In this document: positions 19,870 to 29,725 of the stretch, piece by piece
Position numbering within the stretch: position 1 is the first letter of the stretch
Layout of the letters: each line of letters opens with the position of its first letter
From: Pseudomonas sp. EpS/L25
Lineage (GTDB): Bacteria > Pseudomonadota > Gammaproteobacteria > Pseudomonadales > Pseudomonadaceae
Reading direction: 5' to 3'
Assembly: GCF_001512295.1 (NCBI RefSeq)
Contig: NZ_LNUP01000011.1
Location: forward strand, 968,395-1,032,394
DNA length: 64,000 bases
Made by a program: the position numbers and the translations under genes
Notes under the pieces: generated by a model
The model's database searches: none
What the model saw: only the letters and a program-made list of their open reading frames with translations
What the model was told of the DNA's origin: nothing

Positions 19870-21360
19870 ATGACACCGTTTGATTTCCCCAATGCTCCCC
19901 TTCTCAGCGCCCGTGGCCTGGTCAAATGTTATGGCGCCACTGCCGTGCTGCAGGGAGTCGACTTCGAAGTCGCACCCGGAGAAATCCACGCCTTGCTCGG
20001 TGGTAATGGCGCTGGCAAGTCCACACTGATCCGCATCCTTTCGGGCCATGCTGATCGCGACGGCGGAGAGCTGGTCTATGGGCGGCGATCAGGCCAGACG
20101 ACGGCTAGAGCGGCGCCCTGCAATGTCGCCGTGGTCCATCAGGAGTTGGCGCTGCTGCCACAGCTGAGTGTCATGGAAAATATAGTCCTGCCGTTGCGGC
20201 GCAAGGGAGGACGGCTGTTTGATCGGCGGCAGGCGGCAGCTGTAGCGCGGGCAGCGCTGTCGCAGCTGGACGAGTCACTGGCCCGTCACGCCTTGGGCCG
20301 ACCGGTGAATGAATTGTCGCTGCACCAGGGGCAGTTGGTCGAGTTGGCCAGAGCACTGGCATCCGGCGCCGATATCCTGTTCCTCGACGAACCTACCACC
20401 AACCTCTCCGCCAGCGAGACCGAGCGTCTGTTCGCGGTGCTGCGGCGGCTGGTGCGCGAACATGGAGTATCCATCGTATTCGTCTCCCACCGGATGAAGG
20501 AGATCCGCCAGCTCGCCGACGTCTGCACCATTTTGCGTGACGGACGCACTGTGGCTAATCGCGAAGCCTTGGACGACTTGAGCGATGCCGCCATTGTCGA
20601 GCGCATGGGCCAGCTACGTGCGGTGGCGGTGGCCTCCCGCACCGAGCGACCCGTGCAGACCGGGACACCCTTGGTGCTGGAGCATGGCGACCTGCGGCTC
20701 AGCGTCACACCGGGCAGCATCCTCGGTCTGGCTGGCTCGCCGGCAGGCCCCGCTGCACTCATCGCCATGCTGATCGGTGCCAGCCGTGGCGGAGATTGGC
20801 GTCAACGGCTGCCGGGCTGGCCAGCGCGTTTCACTTCACCTGCGCAGGCGGTGCGTTTGGGCGCCGGCTTCGTCTCCGGTGATCGCGCCGCCAAGGGCAT
20901 CCTCGCCACCCTACCGATCATCGACAACGTCATGGCCTCGCGTCGCGTTGTTCAGCGCCAACTCTGGGCGGGACGCCACGAGCGCCGCGATTGTCCCGAG
21001 CTGCTGCGCACCCTGCAGGTCAAGGCCGGTGCACTGCACGACCTGCCGGCCACCCTCAGTGGCGGCAACCAGCAGAAGCTGCTGCTGGCTCGTTGGCTGG
21101 CGTTACCGACTCGCCTGCTGGTGCTGGAAGAGCCCACCCGAGGAGTCGACATCGGCACCAAGCGAGACATCTACCGCCTGATCCGGGAACTCGCCGAGCG
21201 CGGCACCATGATCATCTGGTGGTCCTCCGAGAACGCCGAGCTAGTGGAGCTTTGCGACCGGGTACTGGCCTTCGACACCGGAGGTCGCTGCGTCGGCCTG
21301 CTGGAGCACGAGGACCTCAACGAAGATCGGCTTACCGCGTTGACAGGAGTGGCAGCATGA
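19870..21360 (+). CDS. Sugar ABC transporter, ATP-binding protein (RbsA-like, two NBDs)
   Basis: This 496-residue protein energises uptake of a sugar-like compound. It holds two fused ATPase domains, as in RbsA/XylG. The first has Walker A 'LLGGNGAGKSTLIRILSG' and Walker B 'DILFLDEPTTNLSASE'. The second has a degenerate P-loop ('GLAGSPAGPAALIAML') but intact 'LSGGNQQKLLLARWLA' signature and 'LLVLEEPTRGVDIGTKRD'. Such asymmetry is usual in this family. The gene begins an operon: the permease overlaps by ATGA, then comes the binding protein and an amidohydrolase. The substrate is unknown; codon choice is less GC-biased than in the mdc genes. Confidence 0.9.
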   Translation: MTPFDFPNAPLLSARGLVKCYGATAVLQGVDFEVAPGEIHALLGGNGAGKSTLIRILSGHADRDGGELVYGRRSGQTTARAAPCNVAVVHQELALLPQLSVMENIVLPLRRKGGRLFDRRQAAAVARAALSQLDESLARHALGRPVNELSLHQGQLVELARALASGADILFLDEPTTNLSASETERLFAVLRRLVREHGVSIVFVSHRMKEIRQLADVCTILRDGRTVANREALDDLSDAAIVERMGQLRAVAVASRTERPVQTGTPLVLEHGDLRLSVTPGSILGLAGSPAGPAALIAMLIGASRGGDWRQRLPGWPARFTSPAQAVRLGAGFVSGDRAAKGILATLPIIDNVMASRRVVQRQLWAGRHERRDCPELLRTLQVKAGALHDLPATLSGGNQQKLLLARWLALPTRLLVLEEPTRGVDIGTKRDIYRLIRELAERGTMIIWWSSENAELVELCDRVLAFDTGGRCVGLLEHEDLNEDRLTALTGVAA

Positions 21361-22358
21361 ACACCGAAGTCCAGGGGGACGTCCCCGCCACCTTCGTGCC
21401 TCAGCGAGAGAATCCTCTGGCGCTCTATCGCACCGAACTCGCCATCGCCACGGCCATGGTGGTCATCGTGCTCGGCGTCGGCTGGCTGGTTCCACAGGCG
21501 CTGAGCTGGGGCAATGCCGCCAACGTCGCCCAGGCGGCGGCGCCCCTGATCCTGATGTCCCTGGGGGTGTTGCTGGTGGTGATCACCGGTGGCATAGATC
21601 TGTCCGTGGGCTCGGTGTTCTCCCTTACCGGCATGGTCACCGCCCTGGCGATGGCCCAGGGACTGGACAGCGTCACCGCCAGTGCCTGCGGCCTTGGCGT
21701 GGGCTTGGCGATCGGTGCCCTCAACGGCGCTCTCGTCACTCTGGCCGGACTGGCCCCCTTCGTGGTGACCCTCAGTACCTACGCCGTGGCGGGCAGCCTT
21801 GCGTTCATCGTCACCAACGGTCGCTCCATGCCAATCAACGATACCGATTACTGGCTGCTCAACGGCGGCAGCCTGATTCCAGGCCTGCCCAACTTTCTGA
21901 CCTTCTGCCTGGTACTGCTAATCGTCATAGAGCTATTCCTGCGCAAGGTTGTGGCTGGCCGCTGGCTCTACGCGGTAGGCAGTAGCGCCTCCGCGGCACG
22001 GCTGCTGGGCATCCCGGTCAAGCGCACGCAGTTCCTAGCCTACGTGGCGTCTTCCCTGCTGGCTTCCTGCGCCGGTCTGCTAACGGTTTCCTACATTCTC
22101 AACGCCGAATCCACCGCAGGTGCCAGCCTGATGCTCCAGGCCATCGCTGCGGTGGTGATCGGCGGCGCCAGCCTGGCCGGCGGCACCGGTTCAGCGGTGG
22201 GAGCCGTGCTCGGTGCCTTGATGATCACGGTGATCCAGAATGGGGTGAACCTGATCGGTATCAACAGCTTCTGGCAGGGTTCGGTGACCGGTACGGCGAT
22301 TCTAATCGCGGTACTGATCGACCGCTTCAGCAAATCCCGCAACGCCTCTCGTCGATAG
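21357..22358 (+). CDS. Sugar ABC transporter, permease (RbsC-like)
   Basis: This 333-residue integral membrane protein forms the channel of the importer. About ten hydrophobic helices are visible. The cytoplasmic coupling segment '[18 protein letters not shown]' with GGIDLS is the hallmark of BPD_transp_2 permeases. '[20 protein letters not shown]' near the end is the second conserved stretch. The start at 21357 overlaps the ATPase stop by ATGA; the frame is open further upstream only as a shadow of the ATPase gene. It pairs with the adjacent binding protein 11 bases downstream. Confidence 0.92.
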   Translation: MNTEVQGDVPATFVPQRENPLALYRTELAIATAMVVIVLGVGWLVPQALSWGNAANVAQAAAPLILMSLGVLLVVITGGIDLSVGSVFSLTGMVTALAMAQGLDSVTASACGLGVGLAIGALNGALVTLAGLAPFVVTLSTYAVAGSLAFIVTNGRSMPINDTDYWLLNGGSLIPGLPNFLTFCLVLLIVIELFLRKVVAGRWLYAVGSSASAARLLGIPVKRTQFLAYVASSLLASCAGLLTVSYILNAESTAGASLMLQAIAAVVIGGASLAGGTGSAVGAVLGALMITVIQNGVNLIGINSFWQGSVTGTAILIAVLIDRFSKSRNASRR

Positions 22359-22369
22359 GAAGAACAACA

Positions 22370-23365
22370 ATGAACTCGACCTCCCCTCGCTCCCGCTCAA
22401 GTCGATTGCCCCTTGCACTCGTCTGCGCCGCCATCCTGCTTGGCGGACCAGCCCGGGCAGCGGACAAGCCGACCGTGGCCTATCTCGCGCCGTCCCTGGA
22501 CATTTCCTACTGGCAGTGGGTGGGCTACGGGGTCAAGCAGCAGGCGACCAGGCTCGGCATGGACTATGTGGAGTACACCTCGGAGAACTCGCCGGCCAAG
22601 CAGATGGACAACATCCGCACCGCCTTGACCCGCGGCGTCGACGCTGTGGTCATAGGCCCAGTTAGTTCGACCAGTACCCCGCCACTGCTGGCCTATCTCA
22701 AGTCACGAAACATACCGGTGGCCTTCGCCGGCATCGGCCCCCAAGCAGGCCAGCAGGATTACACCAGCGCCGTCACGGCAAACAACTACGACACGGGCAA
22801 GGCTCAAGGTCGCTTCGTCTGCCAATTGGCCAAGGAGCGCGGCAGCAACCAGGTGGGGATGCTGTCGCTGCCACAGGACAGAGAGAATGCCCAGAAGTAC
22901 CTCAAGGGCGCGCGCGAAGCCTTTGCCAGCGATGGCTGCGACCTGGTGCAGGTCCTCGAAACCCGTGGCCTGACGGTGAACGAGGCTGTCACCCAGGCCA
23001 AGGACATGCTCACTGCCCATCCCGATATACGTGCCATCTACGGCATGTACGACGAGGCCGGCACCGGTGCCGCCAAGGTGCTGGCGACCCAGGGGCTGAC
23101 CGGCAAGGTCGCCGTGGTGACGGCGGACGGCAGCCCTACCACCATCAAGTTGCTGCGCGAGGGCGCTCTACAGGGGATCTTCCTGCAGGAGGCGGTCGGC
23201 CAGGGTATCGACGGTACGGAGCAGGTCCACCGGGCACTTCAGGGACAGCCCACCACTCGCGACCTGGCGCTGGTGATGCCGCTGGTGACAAGCGAGACGC
23301 TGAAGGATCCGCAGGCGCTCAAGACGCTGGAACGCGTTTATCCACCGTCTGCCGGAGCCTATTGA
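22370..23365 (+). CDS. Sugar ABC transporter, periplasmic substrate-binding protein
   Basis: This 331-residue binding protein has a signal peptide with hydrophobic core '[18 protein letters not shown]' and a likely cleavage before 'ADKPTVAYL'. The mature part is a type I periplasmic binding fold (RbsB/TorT-like). '[20 protein letters not shown]' opens the ligand cleft, '[19 protein letters not shown]' lies in the first lobe and '[16 protein letters not shown]' in the second. It supplies ligand to the RbsA/RbsC pair upstream. Aromatic residues near the N-terminus suit a ring-shaped sugar or lactone. The ligand cannot be named from sequence. Confidence 0.9.
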   Translation: MNSTSPRSRSSRLPLALVCAAILLGGPARAADKPTVAYLAPSLDISYWQWVGYGVKQQATRLGMDYVEYTSENSPAKQMDNIRTALTRGVDAVVIGPVSSTSTPPLLAYLKSRNIPVAFAGIGPQAGQQDYTSAVTANNYDTGKAQGRFVCQLAKERGSNQVGMLSLPQDRENAQKYLKGAREAFASDGCDLVQVLETRGLTVNEAVTQAKDMLTAHPDIRAIYGMYDEAGTGAAKVLATQGLTGKVAVVTADGSPTTIKLLREGALQGIFLQEAVGQGIDGTEQVHRALQGQPTTRDLALVMPLVTSETLKDPQALKTLERVYPPSAGAY

Positions 23366-23413
23366 GATCATCTCGCCGCTCATTATCGACGTCCGCTTCG
23401 ACGAGGATTCGCC

Positions 23414-24307
23414 ATGCAAGACCTGCCCATCATCGATGCCCATCACCATCTCTACGACTTGAAGCGTAATTACTATCCCTGGTTGCAGGACGGGGTAAAG
23501 CCGATCGTCTTCGGCGATTACACTGCGATCTGCCAGAGCTACCTGGTAGAGGATTTCCTGGCCGACGCCAGGCGGCAGAACCTGGTGAAATCAGTGCATC
23601 TGGACGTGGGCTACGATCCGCGCGACCCTGTAGGCGAGACCCGATGGCTGCAAGAAATGGCGGACAGCCACGGGTTCCCCCATGGCATCGTCGGCTACGC
23701 CGACTTGTCGCGGGGGGATGTCGCCGACATCCTCGACGCCCATCGCGAGCACCGTAATTTCCGAGGGATTCGCCAGTCACTGAACTATCACCCCGACCCG
23801 ACCAAGACCTATCTCGACCGATCCGGCGTCTCCAACGAAACGGCCTGGCGCCGCGGCTTCGCGGAATTGGCCGGACGCAGCCTGTCATTCGACCTACAGA
23901 TCTATTACCCGCAGATGGAAGACAGCTACCAGTTGGCCAAGGCCTTTCCCGATACCCAGATCATCCTCGACCATACCGGGATGCAGGTCGATGGACCCGC
24001 ACACTTCCAGGCGTGGCGCTCGGCGATGAGCCGCCTGGCCCAGGCGCCCAACGTGGCCTGCAAGATTTCTGGACTGGGCATGGGTGACTGGCAGTGGACG
24101 TCTGAGAGCATTCGCCCTTACGTACTGGCCGCGATCGAGATCTTCGGCGTGGAGCGCTGCATGTTCGCCAGCAACTTCCCGGTGGACAAGCTCTTCAGCA
24201 GCTATGACGCCCTCATCGAGGCGTTCAAAGCCATTACCGCGGACTTCAGCTACGCCGAACGCCTTCGCCTGTTCCACGATAATGCCCAAGGCTTCTATCG
24301 ACTTTGA
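23414..24307 (+). CDS. Amidohydrolase-2 family lactonase/hydrolase
   Basis: This is a 297-residue TIM-barrel hydrolase of the COG3618 type, a family that includes sugar-acid lactonases and sulfomuconolactone hydrolase. 'IIDAHHHLYDLKRNYYPW' gives the N-terminal metal-binding HxH. 'IILDHTGMQVDGPAHFQAWR' supplies the histidine after the sixth strand, and 'CMFASNFPVDKL' the terminal catalytic aspartate region. It is the last gene of the ABC operon, 48 bases after the binding protein. It probably opens a lactone or trims the transported compound inside the cell. No dehydrogenase or aldolase accompanies it, so the pathway cannot be completed here. Confidence 0.85.
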   Translation: MQDLPIIDAHHHLYDLKRNYYPWLQDGVKPIVFGDYTAICQSYLVEDFLADARRQNLVKSVHLDVGYDPRDPVGETRWLQEMADSHGFPHGIVGYADLSRGDVADILDAHREHRNFRGIRQSLNYHPDPTKTYLDRSGVSNETAWRRGFAELAGRSLSFDLQIYYPQMEDSYQLAKAFPDTQIILDHTGMQVDGPAHFQAWRSAMSRLAQAPNVACKISGLGMGDWQWTSESIRPYVLAAIEIFGVERCMFASNFPVDKLFSSYDALIEAFKAITADFSYAERLRLFHDNAQGFYRL

Positions 24308-25544
24308 GCCGTCAACTGGCAGGAGGCTATCCGCTAACCTCTCCATGCAGCCCCGCCAACCAGGAATCGAAGGCTGGACAGTTGGGCCTGGGACATACCG
24401 TTCAATCGTAGTTGGCCCCTCCGCGCCAACCAAGAGGTATATACCGCTTGCCGCCGGTCGCGATAACCGGCAGCCGAGTGTTTGGCGAAGGGCCACGGCC
24501 CAACTGTGCAGCCTGTGTCGCAGCGGGTAGGTAACTCGGCAAGGTTGCCGGTGGAAGTCGCCCCGCTGACCTCCGGGGCCAACCGCCTCAGCCCGTTCGC
24601 CAAGGTCTCCCGAGCCACGGACATAGGCCGAGGCGGCGGGCACCGCCCTGAACATCGTGGCAATCGAGACACCTCTGCCGGGGTCCTTCGAACAGTCCAG
24701 CTTCACAGGGCGTGCGACCCTGAGCTCAAAGAGGGGCCACCCAGGAACGGCCGCAGAGGCCTTGCCTGAGTCCGGCCGACCGCTACGCCATCCCGGGTCG
24801 ATGCAACCGAGGCAGCTTTCGCAGGCCCCGGAGGGAGGCCAGTGACTCGTGGCGCCGGACGGGCGGGTCGGCGGTCAGGACCGCTGCCGAGTTGCCACTG
24901 GCAGCGGATAGAGATTCAGCCCAGTCGCAGGAAGGCGTCAGTAGCCACAGTCAACGGCAGCGCCTAGGCAGACCGCCGGATACCTGAGCTGACTTTGATG
25001 ATCGAGACGGGCGCTCATGGAGACGGTATCTGTGCCACTTACAAGGAAAGCGGTGCCCGATGGCGGCGCCTGGGCGTTGAGAGCCCCGCACCCGCACGAT
25101 GCCGTAGCGTAGCCGTCAAGGCACTGGACAGACTATCTTTCAGCGCCAAGCTAGACGGTTGCTCCAGCGAGTGGAATTGGTCGACAACCTCAAGGCCTTT
25201 GCTCATCTGCCAGCGTCAGACGCAGGCGTTACCCGCCGAGCAAGAGCCCCAGATTCATTCCGGGCTATCGTTGCATATGCTGATTACTGCCATTAGCAGT
25301 GGAATCGGCGTCTACTGGCGAAATCGGACGAGGTCTTCAGAGTTGCCGATCATCCCGCCACGCAAACCGCCTGGGCTCCATACCCCTCGAGCCGACGGCG
25401 TGCCGATCTGGGCGTTGATCCGCCACCGGAGCAGCGACGTCATCGGGTACGCCTGGAGTGGGACGGGTATAAGAAAGCACTTCCCTACTCGGAGAAAGCT
25501 GCTCGGGCTGCGCGGCCGCCATAGGTGACCGCGCAGTCAGGTCC
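24308..25544. other. Gene-poor stretch with decayed coding sequence
   Basis: About 1.2 kb without a recognisable intact gene. Open frames up to 270 codons exist but switch strand and show no family motif. One plus-strand frame, about 25137-25523, reads sensibly for some 128 codons with a single internal stop near 25293 and contains 'LVDNLKAFAHLPASDA'. It may be the end of a decayed gene, but I do not recognise it. No tRNA, direct repeat pair or IS end was seen. Confidence 0.4.
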
Positions 25545-26543
25545 TTACAACCAACCCTTGATCTGCTGGCAGACCGCCGTGGTGGAGATGCCGTAGCGAT
25601 CATGGAGGGTCGGCAGCGCCCCGGCGTCGAGGAAGGCGTCGGGCAGCGCGATCTGGCGGAAGGTGGGGGTCACGCCGTTGCGCAGCAGAGTGGTCGCCAC
25701 CGCCTCCCCCAGGCCACCGATCAGCGAGTGGTTCTCCGCCGCCACCACCAGGCGTCCCGGCTTGCGGGCTTCCGCCAGGAGGGTCGCTTCGTCCAGCGGC
25801 TTGATGGTGGGCACGTGCAGCACCGAGACGTCCACCCCATCCGCGGCTAGGGCCTCGGCGGCCTCCAGGGCGCGCATGGTCATCAGGCCGGTGGAGACCA
25901 CCAGCACGTCACGACCGGGGCGCACCACCTGGGCCTTGCCGAGCTGGAAGCGGTAGTCGTAGCGATCCAGCACCAGGGGCACGTTGCCGCGCAGGAGGCG
26001 CATGTAGACCGGCCCCTGGTGGGCGGCGATGGCCGGCACCGCCTGCTCGATCTCCAGGGCGTCGCAGGGGTCGATGACCATGAGGTTGGGCATGGCGCGA
26101 AAGATCGCCAGGTCGTCGGTGGCCTGGTGGCTGGGGCCGTAGCCGGTGGTCAGTCCCGGCAGGCCGCAGACGATCTTGACGTTGAGGTTCTCCTCGGCGA
26201 TAGCCATGCAGATGAAGTCGTAGGCGCGCCGCGAGGCGAACACCGCATAGGTGGTGGCGAAGGGTACGCAGCCTTCGCGGGCCATGCCGGCGGCGGCGCC
26301 CATCAGCAGTTGCTCGGCCATGCCCATCTGGTAGAAGCGCTCGGGGTGCGCCTTGGCGAAGACGTGCAGGTCGGTGTACTTGGCGAGATCAGCGGTGAGG
26401 CCGACGATGTCCTGGCGCTGTTCGGCCAGGGCCGCCAGGGCGTGGCCGAACGGGGCCGGCCGGGTCGGCTGGCCCTCGGCGGCGATGCTGGCGATCATCG
26501 CCGAGGTGGTCAGGCGTGGTTTGGTCGCGGTGCTGGTAGTCAT
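25545..26543 (-). CDS. Transketolase-like protein, C-terminal subunit
   Basis: This is the pyrimidine-binding plus C-terminal half of a split transketolase, 332 residues. 'MGMAEQLLMGAAAGMAREGC' gives the glutamate that activates thiamine diphosphate. 'LPGLTTGYGPSHQATDDLAI' holds the substrate-contacting histidine pair. The start at 26543 shares one base with the stop of the N-terminal subunit (TGATG), so the two chains are coupled and should form one enzyme. Split transketolases in operons with a permease and an SDR usually serve catabolism of a sugar or sugar acid and not the core pentose phosphate pathway. The substrate is unknown. Confidence 0.9.
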   Translation of the reverse strand: MTTSTATKPRLTTSAMIASIAAEGQPTRPAPFGHALAALAEQRQDIVGLTADLAKYTDLHVFAKAHPERFYQMGMAEQLLMGAAAGMAREGCVPFATTYAVFASRRAYDFICMAIAEENLNVKIVCGLPGLTTGYGPSHQATDDLAIFRAMPNLMVIDPCDALEIEQAVPAIAAHQGPVYMRLLRGNVPLVLDRYDYRFQLGKAQVVRPGRDVLVVSTGLMTMRALEAAEALAADGVDVSVLHVPTIKPLDEATLLAEARKPGRLVVAAENHSLIGGLGEAVATTLLRNGVTPTFRQIALPDAFLDAGALPTLHDRYGISTTAVCQQIKGWL

Positions 26544-27391
26544 CAGAAGTCCCTCCCGGCATCCAGGGCGTCGAGGGCCAGGGCCCATTCGTGCGCCTCG
26601 ACGCGGATGAAGTGAGTCTTATCGCGGGTTTCCAGGAAGGGCACGCCCTTGCCCATGCGGGTATCGCAGAGAATGATCCGGGGCTGCCGGCCAGGGTGCT
26701 GGCGGGCGCGGTCGAAGGCCGCGACCAGCGCCTCCCGGTCGTTGCCGTCGACGCGCTGGACGAACCAGCCGAAGGCCTGCCAGCGTTCGGCCAGGGGCTC
26801 GAAGGCCAGGATCTCGCGACAATGGCCGTCGGCCTGCTGGTTGTTCACGTCCACCAGGGCGATGAGATTGTCCAGCTGCCAGTGGGAGGCCGACATGGCC
26901 GCCTCCCAGGTGGCGCCTTCGTTGAGTTCGCCATCGGACAACAGGTTGTAGACGAAGGCGCCGGACTGCTTGCGCTTGAGGCCGAGACAGGCACCCACGG
27001 CGATGCCCAGGCCCTGGCCGAGGGAGCCGCCGGTGATCTCCATGCCCGGGGTGTAGGCGGCCATGCCCGACATGGGCAGACGGCTGTCGTCGCAGCCATA
27101 GGTCTCCAGCTCTTCCTGCGGCACGATCCCGGCCTCGATCAGCGCGGCGTAGAGGGCGATGGCGTAGTGACCGATGGACAGGTAGAAGCGATCGCGCCCT
27201 TCCCACTCGGGGTCCTGTGGCTGGTAGCTCAGGGCGTGGAAGTAGGCGACGGCCAGGACGTCGGCGACGCCCAGGGCCTGGCCGACATAACCCTGGCCCT
27301 GGATCTGGCCCATGCGCAGGGCATGGCGGCGGATGTTATGGGCGCGCTCGGCCAGCGAGAGCGGTACGAGCTGTGGCGAAGAAGCGGTCAT
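26543..27391 (-). CDS. Transketolase-like protein, N-terminal subunit
   Basis: This is the diphosphate-binding half of a split transketolase, 282 residues. 'FYLSIGHYAIALYAALIEAG' and 'GGSLGQGLGIAVGACLGLKR' line the cofactor site. 'SDGELNEGATWEAAMSASH' followed by 'ALVDVNNQQADG' is the thiamine-diphosphate and Mg2+ motif (GDG...NN, here SDG). The first glycine of GDG being serine is seen in several split forms. The ATG ends at 27391, 14 bases after the permease stop. It is encoded between the MFS permease and the C-terminal subunit, all on the minus strand. Confidence 0.9.
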   Translation of the reverse strand: MTASSPQLVPLSLAERAHNIRRHALRMGQIQGQGYVGQALGVADVLAVAYFHALSYQPQDPEWEGRDRFYLSIGHYAIALYAALIEAGIVPQEELETYGCDDSRLPMSGMAAYTPGMEITGGSLGQGLGIAVGACLGLKRKQSGAFVYNLLSDGELNEGATWEAAMSASHWQLDNLIALVDVNNQQADGHCREILAFEPLAERWQAFGWFVQRVDGNDREALVAAFDRARQHPGRQPRIILCDTRMGKGVPFLETRDKTHFIRVEAHEWALALDALDAGRDF

Positions 27392-27405
27392 GATCTGTAC
27401 CTCGA

Positions 27406-28704
27406 TTAGCGATTGACCAGGGCGGCGGGAATACGCAGGACCAGCGTGGCGCCGATCACCAGCACCCCGGTGATGAGGAACATGCCGATGGCGCTGGAGC
27501 CGGTGCTGGTGGTGATCCAGCCGATCAGGTAGGGCGAGCAGAAGCCGGCCAGGTTGGCGAAGCTGTTCACCGCGGCGATGCCGGCGGCGGCGGTGACCCC
27601 GCCCAGCAGCGTGGTGGGCAGCATCCAGAACAGCGAGGACGCGGAGAGGATGCCGGCCGCGGCCAGGCACAGGCTGAGGATCGACAGGGTGACGTTGTGG
27701 CCGAAGACCGCGGCGAGGCTGAGGCCGCAGGCGCCCAGCAGCATGGGAATCACCAGGTGCCAGCGGCGCTCGCGGTGCCGGTCGCCGCTGCGCCCGGCCA
27801 GCAGCATGGCGACGATGGCGCACATGTAGGGCAGGCTGGTGAGCAGGCCGATGTGCAGCGGATCGGCGACCCCCGAATTGCGCACCAGGGTCGGCAGCCA
27901 GAAGGTGATGGCGTACTGGCCCATGACCACGCAGAAGTAGATGGCGGCCAGCAGCCACAGCCGGCGATCACGGATGAAGTCGCGCACGCTGGCGTGCTCG
28001 GTCTTGTGCTGGTTGTCCTCGGCCAGTTCCTTCTGGATCAGCGCCTTTTCCTCGTCGTCCAGCCAGGTCGCCTGGTGCACGCCGTCCTTGAGGTAGCCGA
28101 GCACCATCAGCCCCACCAGCACCGTGGGGATGGCTTCGATGACGAACATCCACTGCCAGCCGGCCCAGCCGTGGACGCCGGCGAACTGATTCATGATCCA
28201 GCCCGACAGCGGCCCGCCGATCATGCCCGACAGGGGAATGGCGACGAACCAGAGCACCGTCATGCGGGCGCGGCGGTAGGTGGGAAACCAGTAGGTGAGA
28301 TAGAGCAGCAGACCGGGCGCCAGGCCGGCCTCGGCCACGCCGAGCAGGAAGCGCAGCAGATAGAACTGCCAGGCCGTCTCGACGAAGGCGAACAGCCCCG
28401 ACAGGATGCCCCAGGTGATCATGATGCGGGCGATCCAGCGGCGGGCGCCGACCTTGTGCAGGATGATGTTGCTGGGTACCTCGCAGAGAAAATAGCCGAT
28501 GAAGAACATGCCGGCGCCTAGGCCGTAGACGGCTTCGCTCAGGGCCAGGTCGTTCATCATCTGCAGCTTGGCGAAGCCGACGTTGACCCGGTCCAGATAG
28601 GCGCAGAAGTAGCACAGCATCAGGAAGGGCATGAGCCGCCAGGCGGTCTTGCGATAGGCATTGGCGCGCGCCGAGGTGGCCGCTGCCAGGGTGAGCGTAG
28701 TCAT
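27406..28704 (-). CDS. MFS transporter, anion:cation symporter (phthalate/tartrate-like) type
   Basis: This 432-residue permease has twelve predicted membrane helices and belongs to the group importing organic anions. 'MLCYFCAYLDRVNVGFAKLQ' in the first helix is typical for ACS-family proteins. 'EVPSNIILHKVGARRWIARI' carries the loop 2-3 signature, and 'RFLLGVAEAGLAPGLLLYLT' is the conserved helix-4 region. It lies between an SDR gene and the split transketolase on the minus strand, so it probably imports the substrate that these enzymes convert. Its start is ATG at 28704. Confidence 0.9.
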   Translation of the reverse strand: MTTLTLAAATSARANAYRKTAWRLMPFLMLCYFCAYLDRVNVGFAKLQMMNDLALSEAVYGLGAGMFFIGYFLCEVPSNIILHKVGARRWIARIMITWGILSGLFAFVETAWQFYLLRFLLGVAEAGLAPGLLLYLTYWFPTYRRARMTVLWFVAIPLSGMIGGPLSGWIMNQFAGVHGWAGWQWMFVIEAIPTVLVGLMVLGYLKDGVHQATWLDDEEKALIQKELAEDNQHKTEHASVRDFIRDRRLWLLAAIYFCVVMGQYAITFWLPTLVRNSGVADPLHIGLLTSLPYMCAIVAMLLAGRSGDRHRERRWHLVIPMLLGACGLSLAAVFGHNVTLSILSLCLAAAGILSASSLFWMLPTTLLGGVTAAAGIAAVNSFANLAGFCSPYLIGWITTSTGSSAIGMFLITGVLVIGATLVLRIPAALVNR

Positions 28705-28781
28705 GGTCTGATCTCTTGTTGTTATGGGCGCCGCAGCCGCGGGCGCCCTTGTCGATGCAGAGCGTTGAGAACGAGGGGCGA

Positions 28782-29546
28782 TCAGTGGATCAGCATGCCG
28801 CCGTTGACGTCCAGGGTGACGCCGGTCAGGTAGCCGGAGAGATCGCTGGCCAGGAACAGCGCGGCATTGGCCACGTCCTTGGGCTCGCCGAGGCGACCCA
28901 GCGGGATGCCGTCGATGATCGACTGGCGGCGCTCGTCGTGCATCAGTCCGCCGGTGATATCGGTCTGTATCAGGCCTGGGGTCAGGGCATTCACGCGGAT
29001 GCCGTCCGGCCCGAATTCCCGCGCCATGGCTTTGGTCAGGCCCAGCACCCCGGCCTTGGCGGCGCTGTAGTGCGGACCGCCGAAGATGCCCCCGCCACGC
29101 TGGGCGGACACCGAGGACAGGCAGACGATGCTGCCACCGCCCTGCGCGCGCATGGCCGGGATCACCGCCTGGGACATCAGCAGGGTGCCGCGCAGGTTGA
29201 CGTCGAGGATGCGGTCGTAGTCGGCGCGGCCGATCTCCAGCGTCTTTACCGGCTGGGTGATGCCGGCATTGTTGACCAGCACATCGAGGCGACCGTACTG
29301 GGCGAGCGCCTGGTCGACCGCGGCCCTGACCTGGGCCTCGTCGGCCACATTGGCCGCCAGGCCCAGGTGGCCTTCGCCGAGGCTGGCAGCGGCATCGCGG
29401 GCGGCACTGGCGTCGAGATCGAGGATGATGACCCGCGCGCCCTGGGCGGCGAAGGCCTGGGCGGTGGCGCGGCCGATACCGCGGGCCGAGGCGGCCCCGG
29501 TGACGAGGGCGATCTTGTCTTGCAGCAGCAGGGAGTGCAGGGGCAT
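28782..29546 (-). CDS. Short-chain dehydrogenase/reductase
   Basis: This 254-residue oxidoreductase has a classical SDR layout. 'ALVTGAASARGIGRATAQ' is the nucleotide-binding loop with a two-residue insertion, 'DVLVNNAGITQP' the stabilising NNAG, and 'PHYSAAKAGVLGLTKAMARE' the Tyr/Lys catalytic pair. 'ILDLDASAARD' after strand 2 has an acidic residue and favours NAD(H). The start at 29546 has AAGGA seven bases upstream. It is the first gene of the minus-strand operon SDR-MFS-transketolase and faces the LysR gene at 29726. It probably oxidises a sugar alcohol or acid before the transketolase step. Confidence 0.92.
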   Translation of the reverse strand: MPLHSLLLQDKIALVTGAASARGIGRATAQAFAAQGARVIILDLDASAARDAAASLGEGHLGLAANVADEAQVRAAVDQALAQYGRLDVLVNNAGITQPVKTLEIGRADYDRILDVNLRGTLLMSQAVIPAMRAQGGGSIVCLSSVSAQRGGGIFGGPHYSAAKAGVLGLTKAMAREFGPDGIRVNALTPGLIQTDITGGLMHDERRQSIIDGIPLGRLGEPKDVANAALFLASDLSGYLTGVTLDVNGGMLIH

Positions 29547-29641
29547 GACGCTATCCTTCTTGTTGTTGTGGAGGGCTGTCGCTGAGGGCCAGAGTGCCCC
29601 TGCCCCAGGCACCCAGCAACGCAGCCGGCGTCAGACCGTAC

Positions 29642-29654
29642 TGAATAAAATTCA
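29642..29654. promoter_or_regulatory. LysR-type box between the SDR operon and its divergent LysR gene
   Basis: TGAATAAAATTCA is a dyad (TGAAT/ATTCA) that exactly fits T-N11-A. It lies 95 bases before the SDR start and 71 before the LysR start, where an autoregulated LysR site is expected. Confidence 0.55.
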
Positions 29655-29725
29655 TGCCTGCGGCTTGGCAACCTGGCCAGGTCTATCGACAATCAGTCTT
29701 GAACTGGCCACAGGAGCCGCGCCCC

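Noticed and set aside
24334..25528. Several 60-270 codon frames as possible new genes
   Set aside because: They change strand, lack good ribosome sites and motifs; treated as a decayed region.
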